NCBI GenBank assembly: GCA_947465645.1
Contig: CANIBQ010000003.1
Span: 62,001 to 126,000 of the forward strand
From: Acidobacteriota bacterium
GTDB taxonomy: Bacteria > Acidobacteriota > Vicinamibacteria > Vicinamibacterales > UBA2999
Direction of reading: 5' to 3'
Length of the DNA stretch: 64,000 nucleotides
Both the position numbers and the translations under genes were made by a program. The notes beneath the pieces are model-generated. The model was given only the letters and a program-made list of their open reading frames with translations, was not told where the DNA came from and did no database searches. Below are positions 36,154-44,397 of this stretch, one piece after another (position 1 is the first letter of the stretch; each line of letters begins with the position of its first letter).

Positions 36154-37080
36154 ATGAAGCTCGCCATTCCCGACCTGGTCTCGAACTCGTACTTTCCTGC
36201 CGTCGCGGCGGTTGCGCTCAACCGCTTCGCGGCGGAGGGTCTCGATGTCGAGCTGACAACCATATTTCCCGTTGACGCCGCGTATCGTGCGCTTCGTGAC
36301 CACTCGGTCGATTTCGTCGGCGCGTCGGCGCATGCCGCACTGGCGGCATTCCCCGAGTGGGATGGCGTCAGGCTCCTCTGCGCGCAAGGGCAGGGGATGT
36401 ACTGGTTTCTGGTCATGCACGCCGACTTCGGCGCGACGCGAGGCGAGCTCCACGTGGTGAAAGGGCGCCGCATCGGGGCGGCGCCCTGGGTGGACATGGG
36501 CCTTCGCCAGATGCTCGCCGAGGCCGGCATCGACGCCGGGCGCGACGCGGTGCACATCGCTCCTGTGCCGGCGGCGCCCGGCGCCGGCACCAACTTCGGC
36601 CTCAACGCCGCGCGGGCGCTCGAGGCGCGCACGATCGACGGCTTCTGGGCCAACGGCATGGCCGCCGAAGTCGCCGTCCAGCGCGGCATCGGCACCGTCG
36701 TGGTGGACGTCAGGCGAGGCGACGGGCCACCCGGCGCATTCGACTTCACGTTCAGCGCCCTCGCCGCGACCGAGCGGCTCGTCCGGGACTCGCCCGACAC
36801 CGCGGCTGCAGCCGTCCGGGCCATCGCGGCGACCCACAGCGCGTTGACGAAGAACCCTGCGCTGGCCCTCGATGTCGGGCGTACCCTGTGTCCGGACGCC
36901 GAGGCGGCACTCCTTGCCGACGTCGTCCGACGTGACGTGCCGTTCTACGATTCGTCGATCTCGCGGGCGAGCGTGGACGCCCTCAATCGCTTCGCGCGGA
37001 ACGTCGGTATCCTGAAATCGGACGTTCCCTTCGAGCGCGTGGTCGCCACTGGCGTCGCGCCGGCACCCCCATCAGCATGA
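36154..37080 (+). CDS. NMT1/TauA-like binding protein without signal peptide
   Basis: Protein of 308 aa with the periplasmic-binding-protein fold of the NMT1/THI5/SsuA group: KLAIPDLVSNSYFPAVAAV at the start, a GLDVELTTIFPVDAAYRALRDHSVDFVGAS segment, then GRRIGAAPWVDMGLRQMLAEAG and an ARTIDGFWANGMAA ligand region. Unlike typical ABC binding proteins it begins directly with the first beta strand and has no signal peptide, so it may be cytoplasmic (as in THI5-like enzymes) or wrongly started; no upstream signal is encoded, since a palindrome lies there. The creatininase gene follows 7 nt later. Confidence 0.75.
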   Translation: MKLAIPDLVSNSYFPAVAAVALNRFAAEGLDVELTTIFPVDAAYRALRDHSVDFVGASAHAALAAFPEWDGVRLLCAQGQGMYWFLVMHADFGATRGELHVVKGRRIGAAPWVDMGLRQMLAEAGIDAGRDAVHIAPVPAAPGAGTNFGLNAARALEARTIDGFWANGMAAEVAVQRGIGTVVVDVRRGDGPPGAFDFTFSALAATERLVRDSPDTAAAAVRAIAATHSALTKNPALALDVGRTLCPDAEAALLADVVRRDVPFYDSSISRASVDALNRFARNVGILKSDVPFERVVATGVAPAPPSA

Positions 37081-37087
37081 GGCCGCA

Positions 37088-37939
37088 ATGACATCGCCCG
37101 ACGCTCTCGATCTGCCGTCCATCTGGCTCCAGGAGCTCACCTGGGAAGAGGTTGCGGCCTATCTCCGGACACGCGACACGATCATCGTGCCGTTCGGCAC
37201 GACCGAGCAGCACGGGCCGGCGGGTTCGCTCGGTCTTGACGCGTATGTGGCCATCGGCCTGGCCGAGGACGCGGCGGCACGGGCCGGCGTTCTGGTCGCG
37301 CCGCCGGTGTGGTACGGCGATTCCAGTCATCATCTCGGGTTCCCGGGAACGATTTCCCTGCGAACCGAGACGCTGATCCAGATCGTCTACGACATCGTGC
37401 GCTCGCTGGCGCGGCACGGGTTCAGGCGTGTGCTGCTGCTGAACGGCCACAAGATGACGAACCTGCCGGCGCTGTCGAGCGCCGCGCGAAATATCCGGGA
37501 GTTCGAGCTCCCAGGCGTCCTGACCGCCGTCGCCGATCCCATGTACCTCGCCCGCGGCATCGCGCGGCAGATCAAGGAAGCGAACGAGCACCATGCCGGC
37601 GAGCTCGAGATTTCGCAGGTGCTGCACAAGTTTCCACACACGATCCGGCCGGAGCGATTCTCCGACGCCGCCTGCGATTTCAGCGAGGCGTTCGGGCCCT
37701 TCGCCACCGACGATCTCTTTGGCAGTGGGCGGGATTCGATCGATCAGCCGTGGACGTCGTGGGACCAGCAGCGCATCGCCCCGACGGGGCAGTTCTCCTC
37801 CAACCGCGCGGCCTCCGCGGAAAAAGGCAAGCAGTACCACGACTACATGGTGGACCGGCTGGTGGAGTACCTGGCGTGGTGGCAGTCGCGGCCGATTACG
37901 TCGCCGGGTCTTCCGCCGCCATCTTCGGCGTCGCGATGA
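37088..37939 (+). CDS. Creatininase-family amidohydrolase
   Basis: Protein of 283 aa. The metal-binding motifs of the creatininase fold are present: VPFGTTEQHGPAGSLGLD, YGDSSHHLGFPGT, LLLNGHKMTN and EHHAGELEIS. The family includes creatininase, mycofactocin MftE and FAPy deformylase ArfB, all zinc/manganese amide hydrolases. The substrate is unknown. It follows an NMT1-like binding protein by 7 nt and its 3' end overlaps the 3' end of the convergent ABC ATPase gene by 44 nt. Confidence 0.88.
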   Translation: MTSPDALDLPSIWLQELTWEEVAAYLRTRDTIIVPFGTTEQHGPAGSLGLDAYVAIGLAEDAAARAGVLVAPPVWYGDSSHHLGFPGTISLRTETLIQIVYDIVRSLARHGFRRVLLLNGHKMTNLPALSSAARNIREFELPGVLTAVADPMYLARGIARQIKEANEHHAGELEISQVLHKFPHTIRPERFSDAACDFSEAFGPFATDDLFGSGRDSIDQPWTSWDQQRIAPTGQFSSNRAASAEKGKQYHDYMVDRLVEYLAWWQSRPITSPGLPPPSSASR

Positions 37940-38732
37940 CGTTGCGCCCCACGTCCATCGCCGGCCGCGTCAGCACGATGTCCTGCCAGATGCGCTCGGT
38001 CAGCTCATGAAAACGCGGATCTTTCCGCACGGCGCGTAGATCACGCGGCCGCTCGATGTCGACCCGGTACTCCGCCTTGATCCGGCCCGGCCGGTCGGTC
38101 ATCACCAGGATGCGATCCGACAGTCCGACCGCCTCCTCGATGTCGTGGGTGACGAAGACGACGCTCTTGCGGTGTGCCGTCCAGATGCGCAGGAGCTCGT
38201 AGCCCATTACGATCTTCGTCTGCGCATCGAGCGCCCCGAACGGCTCGTCCATCAGCATGATTTCGGGGTCGTAGGCCAGCAATCGTCCCAGCGCCACGCG
38301 CTGGCGCATGCCGCCCGAGAGTGCTCGTGGATAGTAATCACCGAACTCGGCGAGCCCGAGCAGGTCGAGCAGGGCGTCGATGCGGTCCGCGTGCTCGTGC
38401 TGGGGCAGGCGTGCGCACTCGAGTCCCACGGCGATGTTGGCGCGTACGTCGGCCCACGGTAACAGAGCGTCGCGTTGAAACATGAAGCCGACACTCGTTT
38501 CGGCCCCGCTCGGGTTCGGCAGCCGAACCTCGCCTGTCGTGGCCCGTACAAGGCCCGAGATCAACCTGAGGATCGTCGACTTGCCGCAGCCGCTCGGGCC
38601 GACGATGGCCATGAACTCGCCACGGTGCAGTGTGAAGGTGATGTCTCGCAGCGCCTCGATGCGCCCGTCGTAGGACATCGAGACGCGGGACAGGATTGCG
38701 CTGCCCGTGGCCTGTTCCGCACCGATCGCCAT
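37896..38732 (-). CDS. ABC transporter ATP-binding protein (TauB/SsuB-like)
   Basis: Protein of 278 aa. Walker A GPSGCGKST, Q-loop MFQRDALLPW, signature LSGGMRQRVALGR, Walker B ILMDEPFGALD and switch His VTHDIEEAV are intact. The layout is that of ATPases serving nitrate, sulfonate, taurine or thiamine-precursor importers, which pair with NMT1-type binding proteins. It is encoded 3 nt downstream of the binding-protein gene on the minus strand, and the matching permease lies on the plus strand at 41336. Confidence 0.93.
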   Translation of the reverse strand: MAIGAEQATGSAILSRVSMSYDGRIEALRDITFTLHRGEFMAIVGPSGCGKSTILRLISGLVRATTGEVRLPNPSGAETSVGFMFQRDALLPWADVRANIAVGLECARLPQHEHADRIDALLDLLGLAEFGDYYPRALSGGMRQRVALGRLLAYDPEIMLMDEPFGALDAQTKIVMGYELLRIWTAHRKSVVFVTHDIEEAVGLSDRILVMTDRPGRIKAEYRVDIERPRDLRAVRKDPRFHELTERIWQDIVLTRPAMDVGRNVIATPKMAAEDPAT

Positions 38733-38735
38733 CGG

Positions 38736-39722
38736 CTACCGCGACAGCGCCGGCTGAAGGTCCACGTCTGCCTTCTTGACTCGGGTCAGCGTGGCATCGG
38801 AGAGCAGGACGACCTCCTGCATCACCTCGAACCCCTGAGCCGACACGCTGCCGTCCTTCGACAGACGGACCTTCGCAGAGGCAGCGATGTCGGCGAGCGC
38901 CTGGTTGCTGAAGGTGGGATACAACACCTTCGCGCTGCGCGCTACCACGGCGGAATCGGTCTGGACGATCTGAAGTGCCCGCGCGACCGCGCGCACGAAG
39001 CGTCTCGCTTCCTCCCTGTCGGCATCGACCCACTTCTGCCGCCCCATCACCACCAGCGCCGGATACTGCAGCGTCCGCCAATCGGTGACGACCTTGAACT
39101 TGCCCGAGCGCAGGTAGTCGGAGACCTCCGTCGAGACGACGGCGCCGGCGTCCACCTGTCCGGTGTCAATCGCCGCGCGCATCGCCGCGCCGCCGCCCGC
39201 CGAGACGATCTGGAAGTCACGCTCCGGCCTCAGGCCAGCCTTCGTGATGGCCCATCGCACGGTGTTGTCCGTCAGACTGCCCGCTGACGTCACCCCGATC
39301 CGTTTGCCCTTCAGCGATTTCACATCCCCGTAGGGCACGCCGGCTTTGCCCAGCAGCGCGTAGGAATGATGCTCGTCGAGACCGACGATGATCCGCGCAT
39401 CGAACCGGCGGTTGACCAGCCGCACCACGTGATCGGCCGCGCAGATACAGAGGTCAACGCCCCCGCTCGCGAATGCCTGAACGGCCGGGCCGCCGCCGCG
39501 GAAGTTGATGAGCTCAACGCTGACGCCTTCGGCTTTGAACAACCCCTGATCGATGGCGACCTTGATGGGCAACAGTCCTTCGTTTACCGACGGCACCGCC
39601 AGCTTCAAGGTCTTCTTCTGTGCCGGCGACGGCGTCACGAGCAACAGGCTCCCGCAGATGGCGATCAGAACCCCAGGAAAACGCGCGAATCTCGGGCGGC
39701 CGGCCCGCTTGGTCAGAATCAT
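38736..39722 (-). CDS. ABC transporter substrate-binding protein (NMT1/TauA-like)
   Basis: From the ATG at 39722 the product is 328 aa with a signal peptide ending TPSPAQ. The mature part matches the NMT1/SsuA fold: LKLAVPSVNEGLLPIKVAID, GVSVELINFRGGGPAVQAF, ASGGVDLCICAADHVVRLV and SLKGKRIGVTSAGSLTDNTV. It is the exported binding protein for the ABC system whose ATPase follows 3 nt later. The ligand (aromatic acid, sulfonate or pyrimidine) is not determinable. It is divergent from the UbiD gene, with a near-perfect hairpin between. Confidence 0.9.
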   Translation of the reverse strand: MILTKRAGRPRFARFPGVLIAICGSLLLVTPSPAQKKTLKLAVPSVNEGLLPIKVAIDQGLFKAEGVSVELINFRGGGPAVQAFASGGVDLCICAADHVVRLVNRRFDARIIVGLDEHHSYALLGKAGVPYGDVKSLKGKRIGVTSAGSLTDNTVRWAITKAGLRPERDFQIVSAGGGAAMRAAIDTGQVDAGAVVSTEVSDYLRSGKFKVVTDWRTLQYPALVVMGRQKWVDADREEARRFVRAVARALQIVQTDSAVVARSAKVLYPTFSNQALADIAASAKVRLSKDGSVSAQGFEVMQEVVLLSDATLTRVKKADVDLQPALSR

Positions 39723-39813
39723 GCCCACTCCCTTGTGAGACTCTCCTGTTTTCATCGAGAGGTCAAGCGAGCCCTTTTCCGCGCCGGCGTCTTCGGCACA
39801 CAATCCCAATGGC

Positions 39814-39880
39814 GGGGTCAGACCCCATTGAAGGACGCACTCAACTTCGTTGAGTGCGTCCTTCCATGGGGTCTGACCCC
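39814..39880. repeat. Near-perfect 67-nt hairpin between divergent genes
   Basis: Two 32-nt arms (39814-39845 and 39849-39880) are complementary except for one position, with a 3-nt loop (ttc). The outer part is ggggtcagacccc, itself palindromic. It lies between the divergent binding-protein and UbiD genes, in the region where their promoters should be, so a cruciform or repeat-element origin is as likely as a regulatory role. Confidence 0.75.
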
Positions 39881-39896
39881 GGATAACGGAGGTGTG

Positions 39897-41339
39897 ATGT
39901 CGAAGGACTTGCGCACGTTCCTCGAGGACGTGGCGGCGCGGTATCCCGAGGAGATCAAGACGGTTGACCAGGAGGTCGACCCCAGGTTCGGGGTGACGGC
40001 TGTCGCGGCCCGTTTCGAACGGCAAGGAAAGTTTCCGGCGCTGTTCTTCCCACGCGTCATGCGCTCGCGCCTGCCCGTGATCGTCAACCTGTCGGCAACC
40101 TACGAGCGGCTCGCGTTGGGGATCGGCACCACCGTCGCGGACATGGTGAAGGTGTACGGCGAGCGACAGGCGAGCCCTGTGGCGCCGGTGACGGTCGACG
40201 CGGCACACGCGCCCGTCAAGGAGGTCATTCTGACCGGCGCTGATGCCACGCTCGACGTCCTGCCGATCCCGACGCACAACGCGCTCGATGCCGGCCCCTA
40301 TCTGACTGGTGCGTTCCTGGTGTGCCGCGATCCCGATTCGGGCGCGGTCAATGTCGGACTCTATCGCCACCAGGTTCAACATGCGGACCAGCTTGGTGTC
40401 TGGTTCATCAAGGGCCATCACGGCGCATACATCCACCAGAAATACGAGAACGCCGGCAGGGACATGCCGGTCGCGATCGTCATCGGCCATCATCCCGGCG
40501 TCGTGATGGGCTCGGTGTCGCGGCTGGCCGGTTTCGGTGGCGAGTTCGAAGAAGCCGGCGCGCTGATGCAGGAGCCGATCGAGCTCGTCAAGGCGGAGTT
40601 GAGCGACCTGCCCGTGCCGGCTCGGGCTGAAATCGTCATCGAGGGCGTGATTCCCGCACGCCTGCGCGCCGAGGAGGGGCCGTTCGCCGAGTGGCCCGGC
40701 CATTACACCGAGTCCGGTCCCAAGCCGTACATCAAGGTCCAGTGCATCACCATGCGCCGGGACGCGATCTTCTACGACGTGTTCGCCGGCCACCGGGAAC
40801 ATCTGGTGCTCGGAAGTCTCCCGCGGATGGGGAGCGTCTATCGCCGCGTGAAACAGATCGTGCCCGGTCTCGTCAACGTGAACGTCCCGGCCCACGCGCG
40901 CATGCACTGCTACATTTCCTACCGCAAGACCAGCGAGAGCGAGGCGAGGAAGGCTGCCTTCGCCGCGCTGCTGACCGAGCCCGAGAACTTCAAGACCATC
41001 GTGCTCGTCGACGATGACATCGACGTGTTCAACGAAGCGGAGGTCATGTGGGCCATCGGCACGCGGTGCCGCGCGGAGAAAGACGTCCTGCTGATTCCGA
41101 ACTGGTCCGACGGGGGCGGATTGAATCCGTCGGCATATGAATATTTTTCCGACGGCACGAAATCACCACGCCCGATGACGGCCATGGTCATCGACGCCAC
41201 CAAGCCGGCACCGCCGGCGGTGTTCCCGCCGCGCGCCCTGGTGCCCGAAGAGGCGGTCAACGCCGTGGACCTCGACCGGATTATCAAACCGTTCAGCCTG
41301 TCGCGACCCGCAACCGAACCGAAGGCCCCGCGATCGTGA
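39897..41339 (+). CDS. UbiD-family decarboxylase
   Basis: Protein of 480 aa from the ATG at 39897. UbiD-type motifs: NVGLYRHQVQHADQLGVW (conserved Arg contacting prenylated FMN), IVIGHHPGVVMGSVSRL, and AEEGPFAEWPGHYTES with the catalytic Glu. These enzymes reversibly decarboxylate aromatic or alpha,beta-unsaturated acids with prenylated FMN made by UbiX, which is not in this window. Length and start are normal for the family. Its TGA overlaps the GTG of the ABC permease (GTGA), so the two are translationally coupled. Confidence 0.92.
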   Translation: MSKDLRTFLEDVAARYPEEIKTVDQEVDPRFGVTAVAARFERQGKFPALFFPRVMRSRLPVIVNLSATYERLALGIGTTVADMVKVYGERQASPVAPVTVDAAHAPVKEVILTGADATLDVLPIPTHNALDAGPYLTGAFLVCRDPDSGAVNVGLYRHQVQHADQLGVWFIKGHHGAYIHQKYENAGRDMPVAIVIGHHPGVVMGSVSRLAGFGGEFEEAGALMQEPIELVKAELSDLPVPARAEIVIEGVIPARLRAEEGPFAEWPGHYTESGPKPYIKVQCITMRRDAIFYDVFAGHREHLVLGSLPRMGSVYRRVKQIVPGLVNVNVPAHARMHCYISYRKTSESEARKAAFAALLTEPENFKTIVLVDDDIDVFNEAEVMWAIGTRCRAEKDVLLIPNWSDGGGLNPSAYEYFSDGTKSPRPMTAMVIDATKPAPPAVFPPRALVPEEAVNAVDLDRIIKPFSLSRPATEPKAPRS

Positions 41340-42100
41340 AGACGTTTGCGTCGGGTGACGTGCGCCTGCGGACTCGCGTGGTCGCCCAACTCTGCCTCGG
41401 CACGGCGCTGCTCGCTGCGTGGGAGCTGGCCGCCACCTCCTACGTCGATCCCTTCTGGATCGGCCAGCCGAGCGCAATCGCCGTTCGGCTCTGGGAGGTG
41501 TTCGTCGAGGGCGACATGCTCACGCACACCGGCATCACGCTCGGTCACGCCGTCGCGGGCCTGTTCGCCAGCCTGGTCGTTGGCGTGCCGATCGGGATGC
41601 TGTTTGCCGCCAACCGGTTCGTGGCGGCAACGCTCGAACCCTACTTCCTCGGTTTCTACAGTCTTCCCCGCGTGGCCCTCGCCCCGCTGATGATTCTCTG
41701 GTTCGGGATCGGGTCGCTGTCGAAGATCATGATGGCGTTCTCGATGGTGGTCTTCGTCGTCATCCTGAACACCTACGAGGGTGTCCGGGGCGTGGACCGC
41801 GATCTGCTCGACATGTTGCGCGCGATGCGTGCCTCGCGCGCGTACACCGTGCGCAAGGTGCTGTTGCCGTCGATTGTTCCGTGGATCTTCGCGTCGCTGC
41901 GTGTCGGCATCGGCCTGGCGCTCGTGGGGGCCGTCATCGGTGAGCTGGTGGGCGCCAATCGCGGCCTTGGCTGGTACGTCGAATACGCCGCAGGCCGCGT
42001 CGACATCGTCGGCGTGTTCACGGGACTCGTCGTGCTCGCGGCTCTGGGCGTGAGCCTCAACGCCATCGTCAAGGCGATCGAAGGACGGCTGGCATATTGA
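41336..42100 (+). CDS. ABC transporter permease (TauC/SsuC-like)
   Basis: Protein of 254 aa with about six transmembrane helices and the EAA loop (EGVRGVDRDLLDMLRAMRAS and VRKVLLPSIVPWIFASLRVG) that docks to the ATPase. Start is GTG overlapping the UbiD stop. Its end (TTGA) overlaps the TTG start of the flavoprotein. It is the membrane subunit of the importer formed with the ATPase at 37896 and binding protein at 38736. Confidence 0.92.
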   Translation: MKTFASGDVRLRTRVVAQLCLGTALLAAWELAATSYVDPFWIGQPSAIAVRLWEVFVEGDMLTHTGITLGHAVAGLFASLVVGVPIGMLFAANRFVAATLEPYFLGFYSLPRVALAPLMILWFGIGSLSKIMMAFSMVVFVVILNTYEGVRGVDRDLLDMLRAMRASRAYTVRKVLLPSIVPWIFASLRVGIGLALVGAVIGELVGANRGLGWYVEYAAGRVDIVGVFTGLVVLAALGVSLNAIVKAIEGRLAY

Positions 42101-43827
42101 GCGGAGGCACGCACCGGCCCGTAACGCATGTCTCGTCCGACGTGCTGATCGTCGGCGCGGGCGGCGCGGGCATGTACGCGGCCGTCGCCGCGGCCCGTGG
42201 TGGGGCGTCCGTCCTGCTGGTGGACAAGGGCGTCGTCGGCCGTGGCGGCGCGACCATCATGGCGCAGATGACGGTGGCCGCCGCGCTCGGACACGAAGAG
42301 CCAGACGACTGGACCGTGCATGCCGCCGACACCGTCGCAGCGGGTCGAGGCCTGTGCAACGAGCGGTTGGTGGCGCTGCTTTGTGAGCAGGGGCCCAGCC
42401 GCATCCTGGAGATGGACGCGTGGGGTACCCGCTGGGCGCGCACGGGGAACCGCCTCAAGCAGAGCCCCGCACCCGGTCACAGCCGCAGGCGCTGCTGCTA
42501 CGTCGACTTCCTCAACACGGGTCCGGCCGTAGCCGCCACGCTGCGCCGGCAAGTCGGCAGTTCACCCCGGATCCAGCGACTCAGCAACGCAGCCGTCACC
42601 GATATCGTCGTCCGCGACGGCCGTGCCGTCGGCGCCGTGGCATTGGATATGGTCTCGGGCGGGCCGCTGACCATCGGCGCCAGGGCGGTGATTCTGGCGG
42701 CGGGTGGATTGACGAAGCTCTATCGGCGCAACAGCGCGTCCTCGAACATGGGCGGCGAAGCCTACGCGCTGGCCCTCAATGCCGGGGCAGAACTGGTCGA
42801 CATGGAATTCGTGCAGTTCTTTCCGATCGCGAACCTGGCGCCGCGTCTCGTCGGCATGGATCCGATCATGTGGGATCCCTTCAGATACAAATTGGGAGGC
42901 CGTCTCCTCAACGGACAGTTCGAGGAGTTCATTCACCGCTACGGCAGCACCGACGAGGGTCATTACTCAACCGCACGCGATCTCGCCTCATACGCCATCG
43001 TCAAGGAAGTCGAGGCCGGTCGCGGCTCGCCGCACGGCGGCGTCTATCTCGACTTCCGGCATGTCGCCGAATCGGAGCTGCGGGATGCGTTCGGGCCGGT
43101 GATCGATCGACTCGCCGCCAACGGCATCGATCTCACCCGCATGCCGATCGAGGTGAGCCCGATCGCGCATTACCACATGGGCGGCATTCGCGTGAACACG
43201 CGGATGCAAACCTGTGTCGAAGCGCTGTATGCCGCGGGAGAGGCGGTTGGCGGAGCGCATGGCGCCAATCGACTGTCCGGCAATGCCATCACGGAAGCGT
43301 TCGTGTTCGGCGAGTGCGCCGGCGTGGCCGCGGCTGAAGACGTCGCGCGGCGCGGGCAGTCCGGCTGGGACGACACCGCCGCCGCCCCGGCACTGGAGCT
43401 GGCGCGCTCGGTGCGCGACGGCCGTCCGCAGGGCGAACGCTCGCCAGTCAGCCTGCAGACGGAATTGCAGGACCTGATGTGGGAGCAGGTCGGTGTCTTC
43501 AGGACCGGCGCGCAGTTGGAGACGGCCCTGAGCCGAATCCGGCAGATGCGCGACGCCGAGTTGCCGCACCTGCGCATCGCGGCACCCGGGCCGTTCAACA
43601 TGGATCTGCACGATTGGTACGAGCTGCGCGCGATGTTGATGGTCGCCGAGTCGGTGGCCGCCGCGGCGGCCGCGCGCCGCGAGAGCCGCGGAGCGCACCA
43701 GCGGCTCGACTTTCCCGAGACCGACGCGGCGCTGAGCCACAACCAGGTGATTCGACTCGAGCGCGGCGCGCTGTCGATACGGCCCGAGCCGCTGGTTCGC
43801 GCTCAGGCAACGGCGGCAGACTCATGA
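42097..43827 (+). CDS. FAD-dependent fumarate reductase/SdhA-like flavoprotein
   Basis: Protein of 576 aa, probable TTG start overlapping the permease stop. FAD-binding motif DVLIVGAGGAGMYAAVAAARGG, RGGATIMAQMTV (flavin His/active-site region), HYHMGGIRVN and GAHGANRLSGNAITEAFVFGE match flavoprotein subunits of succinate dehydrogenase, fumarate reductase and related aspartate or adenylylsulfate enzymes. The C-terminal helical domain is complete. The neighbouring small 2Fe-2S protein starts within its stop (ATGA). Together they form a two-subunit redox enzyme, without membrane anchor, likely acting on the imported compound or its product. Confidence 0.88.
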   Translation: MSGGTHRPVTHVSSDVLIVGAGGAGMYAAVAAARGGASVLLVDKGVVGRGGATIMAQMTVAAALGHEEPDDWTVHAADTVAAGRGLCNERLVALLCEQGPSRILEMDAWGTRWARTGNRLKQSPAPGHSRRRCCYVDFLNTGPAVAATLRRQVGSSPRIQRLSNAAVTDIVVRDGRAVGAVALDMVSGGPLTIGARAVILAAGGLTKLYRRNSASSNMGGEAYALALNAGAELVDMEFVQFFPIANLAPRLVGMDPIMWDPFRYKLGGRLLNGQFEEFIHRYGSTDEGHYSTARDLASYAIVKEVEAGRGSPHGGVYLDFRHVAESELRDAFGPVIDRLAANGIDLTRMPIEVSPIAHYHMGGIRVNTRMQTCVEALYAAGEAVGGAHGANRLSGNAITEAFVFGECAGVAAAEDVARRGQSGWDDTAAAPALELARSVRDGRPQGERSPVSLQTELQDLMWEQVGVFRTGAQLETALSRIRQMRDAELPHLRIAAPGPFNMDLHDWYELRAMLMVAESVAAAAAARRESRGAHQRLDFPETDAALSHNQVIRLERGALSIRPEPLVRAQATAADS

Positions 43828-44198
43828 GCGCGGGGATCAACCCACCCACCGCGCTGCTGCGCGTGTGGCGCGGACAGCCTGGCGAGGCGGGCAGCTACGA
43901 CACGTTCGAAGTGCCGTACGAAGAGGGCATGTCGGTGCTCGATGGTCTGAGGTGGATCCGTGCGCGCCTCGATCCGACGCTCGCCATTCGCTATAGCTGC
44001 ATCAGCGCCAATGTCTGCAAGACCTGCATGGCGCTCGTGAACGGCGACGTGCAGTACACCTGCATGGCGCGCCTCGATTCGACGCCCACCACCGTAGCGC
44101 CGCTTCCCAAACGGCCGATCATCAGGGACCTGGTGACCGACACCGTCCCAGCCGACGAGCATCCGGCCCATCTGGATACCACCGGCGAGGAGGACTGA
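43824..44198 (+). CDS. Short SdhB/FrdB-like 2Fe-2S protein
   Basis: Protein of 124 aa. The 2Fe-2S motif is CISANVCKTC ... C (spacing CxxxxxCxxC and a later Cys at YTCMARL), as in the N-terminal ferredoxin domain of SdhB or FrdB. The C-terminal [4Fe-4S]/[3Fe-4S] domain of SdhB is absent, so the protein is about half the usual length. It starts in the flavoprotein stop codon and is the last gene of the coupled UbiD-permease-flavoprotein series. It probably transfers electrons from the flavoprotein to a soluble or membrane acceptor. Confidence 0.85.
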   Translation: MSAGINPPTALLRVWRGQPGEAGSYDTFEVPYEEGMSVLDGLRWIRARLDPTLAIRYSCISANVCKTCMALVNGDVQYTCMARLDSTPTTVAPLPKRPIIRDLVTDTVPADEHPAHLDTTGEED

Positions 44199-44397
44199 CC
44201 GACGCGCGCGCCCTACCTTTTCCACCCCTTTCAATCCACCCCTTTCTGCTTGACATTCAGCTTGCCCGAGCGTGGCTTCCCCACCTACCCCATCGACGTC
44301 GTCCGACGCCGGCAATCCGCGCACGCCTGGCAGGGCGACGTGAGGCATTACTCAAATCTGATTTCCGACAAGCGCCTTTGAATAACTGGAGCGACAC

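Noticed and set aside
37309..38010. Arg/Ala-rich frames overlapping the creatininase gene and similar ones throughout
   Set aside because: GC-rich shadow frames without domains, starts or signals; the gene in the other frame explains the sequence.
44250..44266. Sigma-54-like site before the ThDP-enzyme gene
   Set aside because: The second half (ttgc) fits, but the obligatory GG of the -24 element is missing.
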